From JBLHKW01 sp047618565 (GTDB lineage Bacteria; Planctomycetota; UBA1135; GCA-002686595), in NCBI GenBank assembly GCA_047618565.1, contig JBLHKW010000015.1, positions 1 to 45,904 of the forward strand: DNA of 45,904 nt, written 5' to 3'. The position numbers were made by a program, and so were the translations under genes. This document shows positions 16,945-25,620 of this stretch, piece after piece (position 1 is the first letter of the stretch; each line of letters opens with the position of its first letter). Under the pieces are notes generated by a model that was not told where the DNA came from, did no database searches, and was given only the letters and a program-made list of their open reading frames with translations.

Positions 16945-18114
16945 ATGCGCACCATCTACCTCGACAACGCCGCCACGACACCGATCGACCCGGGTGTCCG
17001 CGACGCCATGACGCCCTGGTTGAACGAAGCCTTCTTCAACCCGTCGTCCCGCTACCCCCAGGGCGTGCATGCGTCCGAGGCCATCGACCGCGCGCGCTCG
17101 AAGGTTGCGCGGGCCCTCGGCGCCCGGTCGGGCGACGTGACCTTCACAGCGGGCGGGACCGAGGCCAACAACATGGCCGTGTTCGGGCTTGCGCGCGTCA
17201 AGCAGGCGGCGGGCAAGAGCGGCGGTCGCATCGTGATCGGGCCCACGGAGCACCCGTCGGTGGAGGAATCGGCGCGCGCCCTCGTGCGCGAAGGCTTCGA
17301 GGTCGTGCAGACCACCCTCGACAGTGACGGGCGCCTGGACCTCGAGGCCCTCGACCGAGCGCTCACGCCGGAGACGGTGCTCGTCTGCCAGATGTTCGTG
17401 AACAACGAGTTCGGCAGCGTCTACCCGATTCGCGAGGTCGCCCGGCGCGTGCGCGCACGCTCCCCACGCGCCGCAATACACGTGGACGCAGTTCAGGCGC
17501 TCGGCAAGCTCGAGCTCTCGCTCGAGGAGCTGGGCGTGGACAGCATGAGCGCCTCGGCCCACAAGGTGCACGCACCCAAGGGTGCCGGCTCGCTGGTCAC
17601 GCGCCCGAACCTGGCCATGCAGCCCCTGCTCTACGGCGGCGGACAGGAGCAGGGACGACGATCGGGCACGGAGAACGTCGCCGGCATCGTCGCCTGGGGC
17701 GAGGCCGCACGCCTGGCCGACGAACACCGCGAGGCGAGCGCCGATCACTACGAGGCCATCCGACTCGCATTCTCCGACTGCCTCGGACAGCTCGATGGCG
17801 TGCGACTCATCGAGACCGGAGCCGGGCGGGACGCGCAGTGCGCGGCAATCTGTTCCGTGTTCTTCCCCGGCCCCCCGGGCGAGGTCTGGCAGCACCACCT
17901 GGAAGCCCGGGGCGTTCTGGTCAGCATCGGGAGCGCCTGCCAGGCAAAACGCAAGGGAGTCAGCCCGGCCCTGCTCGCGCTCGGACTCGGAGCCGATCAA
18001 GCACGTCAGGTGCTGCGCTTCTCGTTCGCCCGCACGACCACCGTCGACGAGATCCAGGCCGCCGGCGCGGTCATGACTGCGGTCTCAGACGAGCTACGAG
18101 CGATCGGACACTGA
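16945..18114 (+). CDS. Cysteine desulfurase (NifS/IscS family)
   Basis: PLP enzyme that removes sulfur from cysteine and passes it as a persulfide. 389 residues. IYLDNAATTP at the N-terminus, AGGTEANN, TEHPSVEE, HVDAVQALG, PLP-binding Lys207 in SAHKVHAPKG and catalytic Cys332 in GSACQAK. The stop overlaps the thiI ATG (TGATG), so the sulfur donor and the tRNA sulfurtransferase are coupled. This points to a dedicated donor for ThiI and not to general Fe-S assembly. Confidence 0.93.
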   Translation: MRTIYLDNAATTPIDPGVRDAMTPWLNEAFFNPSSRYPQGVHASEAIDRARSKVARALGARSGDVTFTAGGTEANNMAVFGLARVKQAAGKSGGRIVIGPTEHPSVEESARALVREGFEVVQTTLDSDGRLDLEALDRALTPETVLVCQMFVNNEFGSVYPIREVARRVRARSPRAAIHVDAVQALGKLELSLEELGVDSMSASAHKVHAPKGAGSLVTRPNLAMQPLLYGGGQEQGRRSGTENVAGIVAWGEAARLADEHREASADHYEAIRLAFSDCLGQLDGVRLIETGAGRDAQCAAICSVFFPGPPGEVWQHHLEARGVLVSIGSACQAKRKGVSPALLALGLGADQARQVLRFSFARTTTVDEIQAAGAVMTAVSDELRAIGH

Positions 18115-19316
18115 TGCAGAACACGCTCCTGTCGAGTCCGGAACTGCTGCTGGTGCGGTACGGAGAACTGGCCCTCAAGGGCGGCAATCGGAAGTTCTTC
18201 GAGCGCACACTCGCACGCAATATCCGCTCCGCAGCCAAGCAGGTGTCCCCGGTCGAGCTGGAGCTCCACCAGGGCCGTATTCACGTCATCCCGGAACGCC
18301 GGCCCATGGAGGTCGCGCGGCGATTGCGCGATGTCTTCGGGATCAAGACCGTCTCGCCCGCGTGGGGCACCGAGAACGACCCGGAGGCCATCGTCGCGAT
18401 GGCGGGCAACCTCATGGAGCAGGTGCTGCCCGCCAATCCCGACAAGCCCGTCACGTTTCGGGTGCGCTCGCGGCGCGCCGAGAAGCGCTTCCCGCTCGAC
18501 TCCGGCGAGCTCGACCGCTACGTGGCCGAGAAGATCCTCCCGGGCCCCGAGCGCGTGAAGGTGCAGCTCAAGGACCCCGAGATCGAGCTCGGCATCGAGG
18601 TACGCGAGAAGCGCACCTGGCTCTTCCATGAACGACTGGCCGGCCCGGGTGGCCTTCCCGTCGGCACGCTGGGCCGCGTCCTGTGCCTGATCTCGGGTGG
18701 AATCGACTCTCCCGTAGCGTCGTGGATGGCGATGAAGCGCGGCTGCAGCGTGGGCTTCATCACGTTCCACTCGTACCCGTTCATCGGCGAGTCGGCCAAG
18801 AAGAAGGTGATCGACCTCGTGCGCTTGCTGGGCCGCTACCAGGCCCAGAGCCGGATCCTGATCGCGCCCTTCACCGAGGTCCAGACGGCCATCCGTGATA
18901 ACGCACCCGAGGCCTACCGGACGGTGCTTTATCGACGCATGATGCAGCGCATCGCATCGAATCTTGCACACAAGTACCACTACCAGGCTCTGGTGACGGG
19001 TGACTCGATGGGACAGGTTGCGAGCCAGACGCTCGAGAACATGACCTGCATTGCGGCCGCCAACACGCTCCCGATGCTCCAGCCCCTGATCGGCTTCGAC
19101 AAGGAAGAGATCATCGAGCGCGCCCAGCGCATCGGCACCTTCGAGACATCGATCAAGCCCGAGCCGGACTGCTGCACCGTATTCCAGCCCCGGAAGCCGG
19201 TCATTCGCGGTCGCCTGGAGGAGTGCCTGAAGGCAGAGGCCGATCTGGATGTGGAAGGCCTCGTCCAGAGCGCCGTGGATGCGGCCGAATCCTTGACGCT
19301 CGAGCCCGAAGGTTGA
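18114..19316 (+). CDS. thiI: tRNA 4-thiouridine synthase ThiI (short form)
   Basis: 400 residues. N-terminal ferredoxin-like/THUMP region (ELLLVRYGELALKGGNRKFFE, VFGIKTVSP) and a PP-loop ATPase with SGGIDSPVASWM near residue 195. Further motifs are TGDSMGQVASQTLENM and DCCTVFQPRKP near 352. It ends soon after, without the C-terminal rhodanese domain of the E. coli enzyme, so it belongs to the short type that receives sulfur directly from a partner desulfurase. Start ATG 18114 overlaps the desulfurase stop. Confidence 0.94.
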   Translation: MQNTLLSSPELLLVRYGELALKGGNRKFFERTLARNIRSAAKQVSPVELELHQGRIHVIPERRPMEVARRLRDVFGIKTVSPAWGTENDPEAIVAMAGNLMEQVLPANPDKPVTFRVRSRRAEKRFPLDSGELDRYVAEKILPGPERVKVQLKDPEIELGIEVREKRTWLFHERLAGPGGLPVGTLGRVLCLISGGIDSPVASWMAMKRGCSVGFITFHSYPFIGESAKKKVIDLVRLLGRYQAQSRILIAPFTEVQTAIRDNAPEAYRTVLYRRMMQRIASNLAHKYHYQALVTGDSMGQVASQTLENMTCIAAANTLPMLQPLIGFDKEEIIERAQRIGTFETSIKPEPDCCTVFQPRKPVIRGRLEECLKAEADLDVEGLVQSAVDAAESLTLEPEG

Positions 19317-19329
19317 AACCTGACAGACG

Positions 19330-21342
19330 ATGAACCGCGGGACTGCTCTCCTCCTGGCGATGGCCGCCCTCCTGGCCCACGCCCTGGCCATCCATCACAA
19401 CGAGCTCCAGGCCTTCGGTGCTCCGTACGACCTGGCGCACGTGGCGTTTCGCATGGCACGCAACCTGGTCCACCACGGGGAGCTGACCTGGAACCTTGGC
19501 GCTGAGGGAAGCCTGGCCAGCTATCCATCGCCGCTGCTGGTCGGCATCGCCGCGATTGCCGAGCGGCTGTACTTTCCGGTGACGACGTTCTGCCAGACGG
19601 TCGGCATCCTCGCCAGCCTGCTGATGATCGCGCTCTCGGCCAGCTTCGCGACCAACCGTTTTGGCGGGATCATCCCGCCCCTGCTCTTCGTCTTCAGCGG
19701 TGGCGCCGCTGCGGCGGCCAGCAGTGGAACGGAGTTTCCGCTGCTGGCGTTCTTCGTCACCCTGGCCTACGTCTCGTTCGAGCACCGCTGGAACGCACGC
19801 TTCTCGATCGGCCTGGCCTTGCTCGCGCTGACACGGCCCGAGACCCTCATCCTGTACGCTGGCTTCCTGCTCCTGGCACTGCTCGAACGGGTCATTCCGC
19901 GCCACGATGGTCAGCGCCCGATGCCGATCTGGACCTTCGCGCCGGCCGCGCTCGCGTTCGCCCTCCTGTTTCTCTGGGCCACACCGAGTGGTTCCGTCTA
20001 CGGCGTGCTGCTCGGACCGCTGCTGGCCTTTGAGCCCGATCGCTGGCGAGCGGGCTTGATCTACCTGTGGGACTTCGTGGTGAGCGCGGTTATCCCGCTC
20101 CTGCTGGCCTTCCCACTCCTGTTTCTGGTGCTCCGCAGACTCTCCGGAGCGGGAGCCCGCGCACTCGGCCTGGCATTGCTCTGGAGTGTCTTCGTCGTCG
20201 CTCAGGGTGGCAGCACACTGCCCTACAGTCTCGCGATGGTGCCCGCGCTGCCGCTGATCTTCATCAGCATTCAGCAGGGTGTCATCGCAGCAGTGGATAC
20301 CCACCAGCCGTTCCTGGAGCGCGCGACGTGGAGCGTGTTGACCGTCGTCGTGCTGCTCTCCGCCCTGGCCAGCAAGTTCCCGGGCAACCTCGGTCCCTTC
20401 CAGACCTACGGCCCGCACAAGGCATGGATGACCGCGTCCGCTCCCATCGGTTACGGCAAGCAGGCGGAGCTGGGTCGCCTCGGCCTCGACCGTGAACTGC
20501 GCCTGACGACGGCCATGCGACAGCTCGGCAGCTCGCTTCGACGCCACCTTGATCCGCAGACGACGTTGCTCACGCCCTGGCCGGGCGCCGTCGGCTACGC
20601 GTCCCGGCTGCAGGTAGTCGACATGTTCCAGCGGCTCGAACCCTGGACGGCCGCCATGCGAGAGCCCTACCAGCCCGCCTGGGCACCGATCGCGACCACG
20701 GACATGGTGGCGGTGCTCGCTGGCAGGCCGGACTACATCCTGCCCGGGCTACTGAGCGAGGGCGCCACGACCCAGGGAGACGCGGCGCAACGTGTCACGC
20801 GTGATTTCTGCAAGCTGGATCGAAGCCCGTCGAGTGAGCGCAAGCTACTGATCGAGTCGGCCGTGAACGAGTACCAGCTGATCGCACTCCCGGTGGAGCT
20901 CGGCGCGCGCCGTACACGCCGCGGAAGGCCATTCTACCTGTTACGCCGACGTAGCCTGGGCCTGGCGCCTGACCTGAAGATCGAGCAGGACGGTGACTCG
21001 ATCCGGATCGACCTGTTGCCACTCGTCAGCATCGACTCCGCAGCACCCAAGGGGCCTCCGCAGCTCGCGTGGCTGCAGGTGCGACTCACCGATGACCGCG
21101 GTCATGACTGGTGGCTTACACCGACGGGGGGGGTGAGCAACTCACCGAAGAGCTACGCACGCACCGATATGATCGTGCGGCCCAGCGAGCGAACCATCGA
21201 GCTCTTCCGTTTCGAACTCCCGGAGCATGCGCGCGAGCGACGCTTCGACGAACTCTCGGCCGTGCTCGTGAACCCGGGGCTCGCCACCACGGCCGAGGCA
21301 TTCTCACGGGTCAGTGAGGAACAGGTCCTCGTTCTGCCCTGA
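19330..21342 (+). CDS. Polytopic membrane protein, GT-C glycosyltransferase-like
   Basis: 670 residues. An N-terminal signal-like segment is followed by about nine to ten membrane helices up to residue 350, then a large soluble C-terminal part. An early extracytoplasmic loop contains DLAHVAFRMARNL and SLASYPSPLLVG, and TRPET follows a helix, an arrangement like GT-C fold lipid-linked sugar transferases. No family motif is certain. It follows thiI by 13 bases. Its 3' end overlaps the convergent regulator gene by 32 bases. Confidence 0.65.
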   Translation: MNRGTALLLAMAALLAHALAIHHNELQAFGAPYDLAHVAFRMARNLVHHGELTWNLGAEGSLASYPSPLLVGIAAIAERLYFPVTTFCQTVGILASLLMIALSASFATNRFGGIIPPLLFVFSGGAAAAASSGTEFPLLAFFVTLAYVSFEHRWNARFSIGLALLALTRPETLILYAGFLLLALLERVIPRHDGQRPMPIWTFAPAALAFALLFLWATPSGSVYGVLLGPLLAFEPDRWRAGLIYLWDFVVSAVIPLLLAFPLLFLVLRRLSGAGARALGLALLWSVFVVAQGGSTLPYSLAMVPALPLIFISIQQGVIAAVDTHQPFLERATWSVLTVVVLLSALASKFPGNLGPFQTYGPHKAWMTASAPIGYGKQAELGRLGLDRELRLTTAMRQLGSSLRRHLDPQTTLLTPWPGAVGYASRLQVVDMFQRLEPWTAAMREPYQPAWAPIATTDMVAVLAGRPDYILPGLLSEGATTQGDAAQRVTRDFCKLDRSPSSERKLLIESAVNEYQLIALPVELGARRTRRGRPFYLLRRRSLGLAPDLKIEQDGDSIRIDLLPLVSIDSAAPKGPPQLAWLQVRLTDDRGHDWWLTPTGGVSNSPKSYARTDMIVRPSERTIELFRFELPEHARERRFDELSAVLVNPGLATTAEAFSRVSEEQVLVLP

Positions 21343-22942
21343 TCCCGAAACGCTTGAGCTTGCGGTAGAGGGTGCTCTTGCCGACCTTCAGTAGCTTGGC
21401 CGTGGCCAGCTTGTCGCCGCCGCAGGACGCGAGCGCGCGCATGAGGACCTTCTTCTCGTAGTGCTCCAGGTCGATCGGGTCGTGGTCCGTGATGTCCCAC
21501 GGATGCGAGCCCCAGACATCGGGCACCGTGCTGCCAGCCATCGACGTACGACCACCCAGGGATTCCAGGCGCGAGGCGGACGAAACCGGCGGCAATCCAC
21601 CCGCGAAGACGGGAACCCGGTCGCGCTCGGTCGCCATGCGGCGCACGGGGCGCGTGAGGTGCTTGAGATCCAGTGGACCCCGTTCGGCACGGACGCAGGC
21701 CTGTTCGATGCAATCGGCCAGCTCGTCGACATTGCCTGGCCAGGGGTAGGCCTCGATCGCGGCCAGCGCAGCCGATGAAACGGTGCTGATCCCCTTGGCC
21801 AGCCCGTAGCGCGCGAGGTAGTAGCGCACGAGCTCCATGAGATCGTCGGTACGCGCACAGAGCGGTGTGCTGACGAGCTCGTCCGAACGCAAGCTGGCGT
21901 ACAGCTGCGCATCGAACTGGCCACGCTCCACCATCTCGGCGAGGTCCGCGCTGGTCGAAGCGATCCAGCACACGTCGAGCGGAGTGGAGGTTCCCGGTAC
22001 GACCGGGTTCTTGAAGATCTCCAGCAAGCGCCGCTGTGCGGCGGGGGACAGCTTCTCGACACATTCCAGGTGGATGGTCCCGTGGCGAGCACAGCGGCAC
22101 AGGCCCGGCTCGCCGTGGTCCCCCGAACCGAAGAGGTGCTCGTCCAGCGCGCTCGCGGACATATCCGTGCAGGAGAGCAGCTCCAGCGGTCCGCTGGGCC
22201 GTCCCGTGTCGTGCAGGATGCGTGCAAGCAGCCTCTTCCCGGCCCCACGCGGTCCCTGAACGAGAACCGCCGATACGCCGCGCTCGGCGACCCGAAGCAG
22301 GTCCTTGCGCAGGTTGCACGCGGCCTGACTCTGGCCGATCCAGGCTTCGGGACGGTAGATTTTTCGCTCGAGTTCGGCACCTGACATTCTGCGGCCGCGT
22401 GACACTTCAAGATCGGCGGGCAACCCGGCCGGCACGGCCTCGATGCTGGCCGATGCCAGCTGACCCGTCTCGAGCGGCGAGGAGCTCAGGGGATCGGTGT
22501 CGGCGCGCAGGCGGCGATTCTCGGCATCGAGGACCTGGCGGCGGTGCTCGATACTCTCCACGGTGGCCCGACTGGCGAGCGCCCGCTGCAGGATGGAGCC
22601 GAGAGCCCCCATCTCCGTGCGACCCAGGTAGCGGTCACAGCCGGATCGCAACGCGCGATCGATCCGCTCGGCGGTGGCCGGCAGATCGCTGATCATGAGG
22701 ACGGGGCAATGCCGCCCGACCATGGACCTGCTCAAGCGACCCGCAACCTCGTAGCCGTCACCGGCGGAGCCGAGGGCTTCGGCCAGCAGCACGAGGTCGG
22801 GAGTGTCCGTCACCACCCGCTCCAGGGCGACCGGTACGGAATCCGTGGCGATCACGTCGTGCCCTTCGTCTCGAACGAGGGAACGTAGTCCGGAGCGGCG
22901 GTCGGGGTCGGGATCGAGAATGAGAATGAGGATGTTCGTCAT
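21311..22942 (-). CDS. Degenerate NtrC-like regulator (receiver, AAA+, Fis-type HTH)
   Basis: 543 residues with the order receiver (about 1-120), linker, sigma-54-activator-like AAA+ domain (about 200-425) and C-terminal Fis helix-turn-helix (YEKKVLMRALASCGGDKLATAKLLKVGKSTLYRKLKR). The receiver reads DLVLLAEALG where the phosphoacceptor should be, with Ala54 replacing Asp. The AAA+ part keeps a P-loop GPRGAGKR and PWPGNVDEL, but the GAFTGA loop is absent (HLFGSGDHGEPGLCRC) and Walker B is HLECVEKL, not FLDEI. It probably binds DNA without activating sigma-54 and without phosphorylation. ATG 22942. Confidence 0.85.
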   Translation of the reverse strand: MTNILILILDPDPDRRSGLRSLVRDEGHDVIATDSVPVALERVVTDTPDLVLLAEALGSAGDGYEVAGRLSRSMVGRHCPVLMISDLPATAERIDRALRSGCDRYLGRTEMGALGSILQRALASRATVESIEHRRQVLDAENRRLRADTDPLSSSPLETGQLASASIEAVPAGLPADLEVSRGRRMSGAELERKIYRPEAWIGQSQAACNLRKDLLRVAERGVSAVLVQGPRGAGKRLLARILHDTGRPSGPLELLSCTDMSASALDEHLFGSGDHGEPGLCRCARHGTIHLECVEKLSPAAQRRLLEIFKNPVVPGTSTPLDVCWIASTSADLAEMVERGQFDAQLYASLRSDELVSTPLCARTDDLMELVRYYLARYGLAKGISTVSSAALAAIEAYPWPGNVDELADCIEQACVRAERGPLDLKHLTRPVRRMATERDRVPVFAGGLPPVSSASRLESLGGRTSMAGSTVPDVWGSHPWDITDHDPIDLEHYEKKVLMRALASCGGDKLATAKLLKVGKSTLYRKLKRFGIRAERGPVPH

Positions 22943-23169
22943 GGGCTAGTCCCCACCGAGCTCTCCAATGCCCCAGTGGGATAGGATCCCCCGGTGCCCA
23001 GGCCCCGGGCGCCGCCCGGGCGCCAAGCCGGCGTCCCTACAGCCGGATAGTCGCCAAGTCCTGCCTCTCAAACAGTTTACAAGGGCGTTATTGGGTCTAA
23101 TTTCCCATTTTTGACACAATCGGCCGAGTCTGAGACGATCCTCTCAAGATCGGGCCCCGCAGAGCCGAA

Positions 23170-23904
23170 TCAGACGCCCGATTGCAGGCGGTAGCCGCGC
23201 CGGACCACCGTCTCGATCAGGTGCGGCTCGGTCCGATCGATCTTCGCGCGCAGGCGCGAGATGTGGACCTCGACGACCTTGGTGCCCGGATCGGAATGGA
23301 TGCCCCACACAGACTCCAGCAGCTCGCTCTTCGAGATCGTCTCGCCCCGTCCCGCGACCAGACAATGAAGCAGGTCGAATTCCGTGGGACTCAGGTCGAT
23401 GCGCACGCCACCGCGACGGACCGTACGGTGACCCAGGTCGAGCTGGAGGTCCCCTAGGCTGAGAACCGGCAGGGTATTTCGACGACGGACGACCGCGTCC
23501 ATCCGGGCGAGCAGTTCCTCGCTTGCGAAGGGCTTTTCGATGTAGTCGTCGGCTCCAAGTTCGAGCCCCTTGACCTTGGCTCCCACGCCCTTGTTGCCGG
23601 AAAGGAAGATCACGGGCGTGTTGTCATTGGCCTCGCGCAGGTCTTCGATGAATTGCCAGCCATCCTGCTCCGGCATCGATACATCCAGCAGGATCACATC
23701 GAAATCCGCCGTCTCGGCCTCGAGAATGGCCGCAGCCTCCTTGCCTGTGCCCGCCTGGGCGCAATGCATTCCACGTCGCTCACATACGCGCGCAACAAAG
23801 GTACGCACGTCAATCTCGTCATCCACGACGAGGACCCTGATCGCCCCGGAACTCACCGAGGAGACGGCTACCTCATCTGGCTTTCTCGTATCACCTTCAG
23901 GCAT
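23170..23904 (-). CDS. OmpR/PhoB-type response regulator
   Basis: About 244 residues. Receiver domain with VLVVDDE, the phosphoacceptor Asp in VILLDVSMPEQDGW, FLSGN (switch Ser) and EKPF (conserved Lys), followed by a winged-helix DNA-binding domain with LSPTEFDLLHCLV, VWGIHSD and VVEVHISRLRAKI..........RRGYRL. Start taken at ATG 23904; in-frame GTGs at 23907 and 23913 are possible. No histidine kinase is adjacent, so it is an orphan regulator here. Confidence 0.92.
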   Translation of the reverse strand: MPEGDTRKPDEVAVSSVSSGAIRVLVVDDEIDVRTFVARVCERRGMHCAQAGTGKEAAAILEAETADFDVILLDVSMPEQDGWQFIEDLREANDNTPVIFLSGNKGVGAKVKGLELGADDYIEKPFASEELLARMDAVVRRRNTLPVLSLGDLQLDLGHRTVRRGGVRIDLSPTEFDLLHCLVAGRGETISKSELLESVWGIHSDPGTKVVEVHISRLRAKIDRTEPHLIETVVRRGYRLQSGV

Positions 23905-24109
23905 CACGTGCACGATATTCAGTCAGCCTGGAGAGCCTCTCCACACTCCTCCGGGCTCATGATCTGCCGCAATATACGACAATCCTGACAGGCCGGCAAT
24001 CGCCGATCGGGCGCGCCTTCGCAGGTCCAGTTTATCCAATCAAGAAACACCCTTTCGAAAGCTCGGGTATGCGAGGCCCAGCGCGATTCCCTGGCGGGCT
24101 GTTGATAAA

Positions 24110-25399
24110 GTGGGTGCGGACACTGATCAAGTCCGAGTGGCCCGATCCATCGTGAACACCAAGGCTTATCCATCGGGGCGGGACCCGATCTTCGCTGCGC
24201 CCACGGCGAGCGCCCTCGCAAGCGTGCCCCCGAACGCGAGCGACCTGGCCGTCATCGCCCACCTGAGGGGCCACCTGCCCGTGGATCTGGCGCGGCGGGC
24301 CGCACAGTTGCATGCTCTGCGCGAGCGCTCGACCGCCCGCTTCCCGGCGGGGCACCTGCCCTTCCTGACCCCCCAGGGCCTCGAACAGGCCAGCTCATAC
24401 GCGGTGGCCACCCACCGGGCCGCGGAGGCTGCTCGGCACGCACCCGCTTCGCTCGTGTGGGATGCGACGTCGGGCATCGGCGCGGACAGCATCGCCCTCG
24501 CCCAGAGTGGCCTGCGCGTCGTCACCTCGGACCTCGACCCGTTCACACTGGGCTGCGCCGATCACAATCTGAGGCACCATGGCCTCCCCGCTCGCCCCCT
24601 GCTGGCCGACGCCACGACCGCACCGGTGCGCGCCGACGCGATCCTGATCGATCCGGACCGGCGGCCGGGGGGGCGCCGCACGCTGGACCCGGCGCTCTGG
24701 TCTCCGAGCCTCGCCGCCTCCCTCGATCTCGCCGGACGCTTCGGAGCCGGCTGCATCCAGCTCGCGCCCGGCTTTGATCCCGCGATCCTCGACCCGCCGG
24801 GCTCGGCGCCCGCCGCGACCGAGGGCCCGTGCAAGCAGCCAATCCACATGCAATGGACCAGCCTGCGCGGGGGGCTCGCGACCCTCGACCTGTGGTGCGG
24901 CGCCTGGGCCGGGGCGGGACCAGGAGTCACGCGCGAGGTCGTCGCCCTGGACGGCAACGGGGGCTCGACCCGCTTCGTGGGCGAGCCCGAGCATCAGCCC
25001 GCCCTCTCGGCCGATGAGGCGCGCGAGATCACCTGGCTCTCCAACCCAGATCCGGCAGTGATTCGGTCGGGGTTGCTCGGCACCCTGGCGCGGCGCGAGC
25101 AGCTGGCTCCGCTGGCCCCGGCCATCGCGTTCCTGGGCGGCGACCACCGGCCCGTGACCCCCCTGCTGAAACCCTGGCGGGTACTCGGCTCGGTCCCCCT
25201 CGACCGCAAACGGGTGCGTGCACTGCTTCGACAGCACGATATCGGGCCCGTCCAGGTGCTGAAACGTGGGCATCCGGAGCGCGCGGAGGTCCTCGCGAAG
25301 CGCTTCTCCGGGTCTGGAACACGCCACGGCTGGCTGGCCATCGCGCGCCTCGAAAAGGGGCACATGGCATTCCTGGTAGAAGCCCCGGCCGCCCAGTGA
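24110..25399 (+). CDS. Class I SAM-dependent methyltransferase with THUMP-like domain
   Basis: About 429 residues from GTG 24110; no ATG exists, and GTGs at 24137 or 24152 are also plausible starts. N-terminal all-helical part (HLRGHLPVDLARRAAQLHALR...FPAGHLPFLTPQGLEQASS), SAM motif VWDATSGIGADSIALA with VVTSDLDPF, then ILIDPDRRPGGRR. The C-terminus (LLKPWRVLGSVPLDRKRVRALLRQHDIGPVQVLKRG) fits the THUMP-like domain found in this methyltransferase family. Likely an RNA methyltransferase, but the target base is unknown. Confidence 0.82.
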   Translation: MGADTDQVRVARSIVNTKAYPSGRDPIFAAPTASALASVPPNASDLAVIAHLRGHLPVDLARRAAQLHALRERSTARFPAGHLPFLTPQGLEQASSYAVATHRAAEAARHAPASLVWDATSGIGADSIALAQSGLRVVTSDLDPFTLGCADHNLRHHGLPARPLLADATTAPVRADAILIDPDRRPGGRRTLDPALWSPSLAASLDLAGRFGAGCIQLAPGFDPAILDPPGSAPAATEGPCKQPIHMQWTSLRGGLATLDLWCGAWAGAGPGVTREVVALDGNGGSTRFVGEPEHQPALSADEAREITWLSNPDPAVIRSGLLGTLARREQLAPLAPAIAFLGGDHRPVTPLLKPWRVLGSVPLDRKRVRALLRQHDIGPVQVLKRGHPERAEVLAKRFSGSGTRHGWLAIARLEKGHMAFLVEAPAAQ

Positions 25400-25450
25400 T
25401 CCGGCCAAAACAGGCTCTTGCCCCCCCCCCTCAGGGGCCCGAAAGCCGGC

Positions 25451-25526
25451 TGGTGGGCGATGAGGGATTCGAACCCCCGACTTCCTCCGTGTAAAGGAGG
25501 CACTCTAACCACTGAGTTAATCGCCC
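25451..25526 (-). tRNA. tRNA-Val (anticodon UAC)
   Basis: A full cloverleaf on the minus strand: acceptor GGGCGAT/ATCGCCC, D arm AACTCAGTGGTTAGAGT, anticodon stem CCTCC/GGAGG with loop TTTACAC giving anticodon TAC, and T arm with GGTTCGAATCC. Discriminator A and an encoded CCA at the 3' end (25453-25451). 76 bases. Confidence 0.95.
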
Positions 25527-25620
25527 TCGGGCTTCGGCCAGACACGTTATCCTGCCGAGTTCTTCGACCCGAGGCCAACCGTTTCACGGCTCTCCTGCCC
25601 CCCGACCCCCTTTCGCAGAC

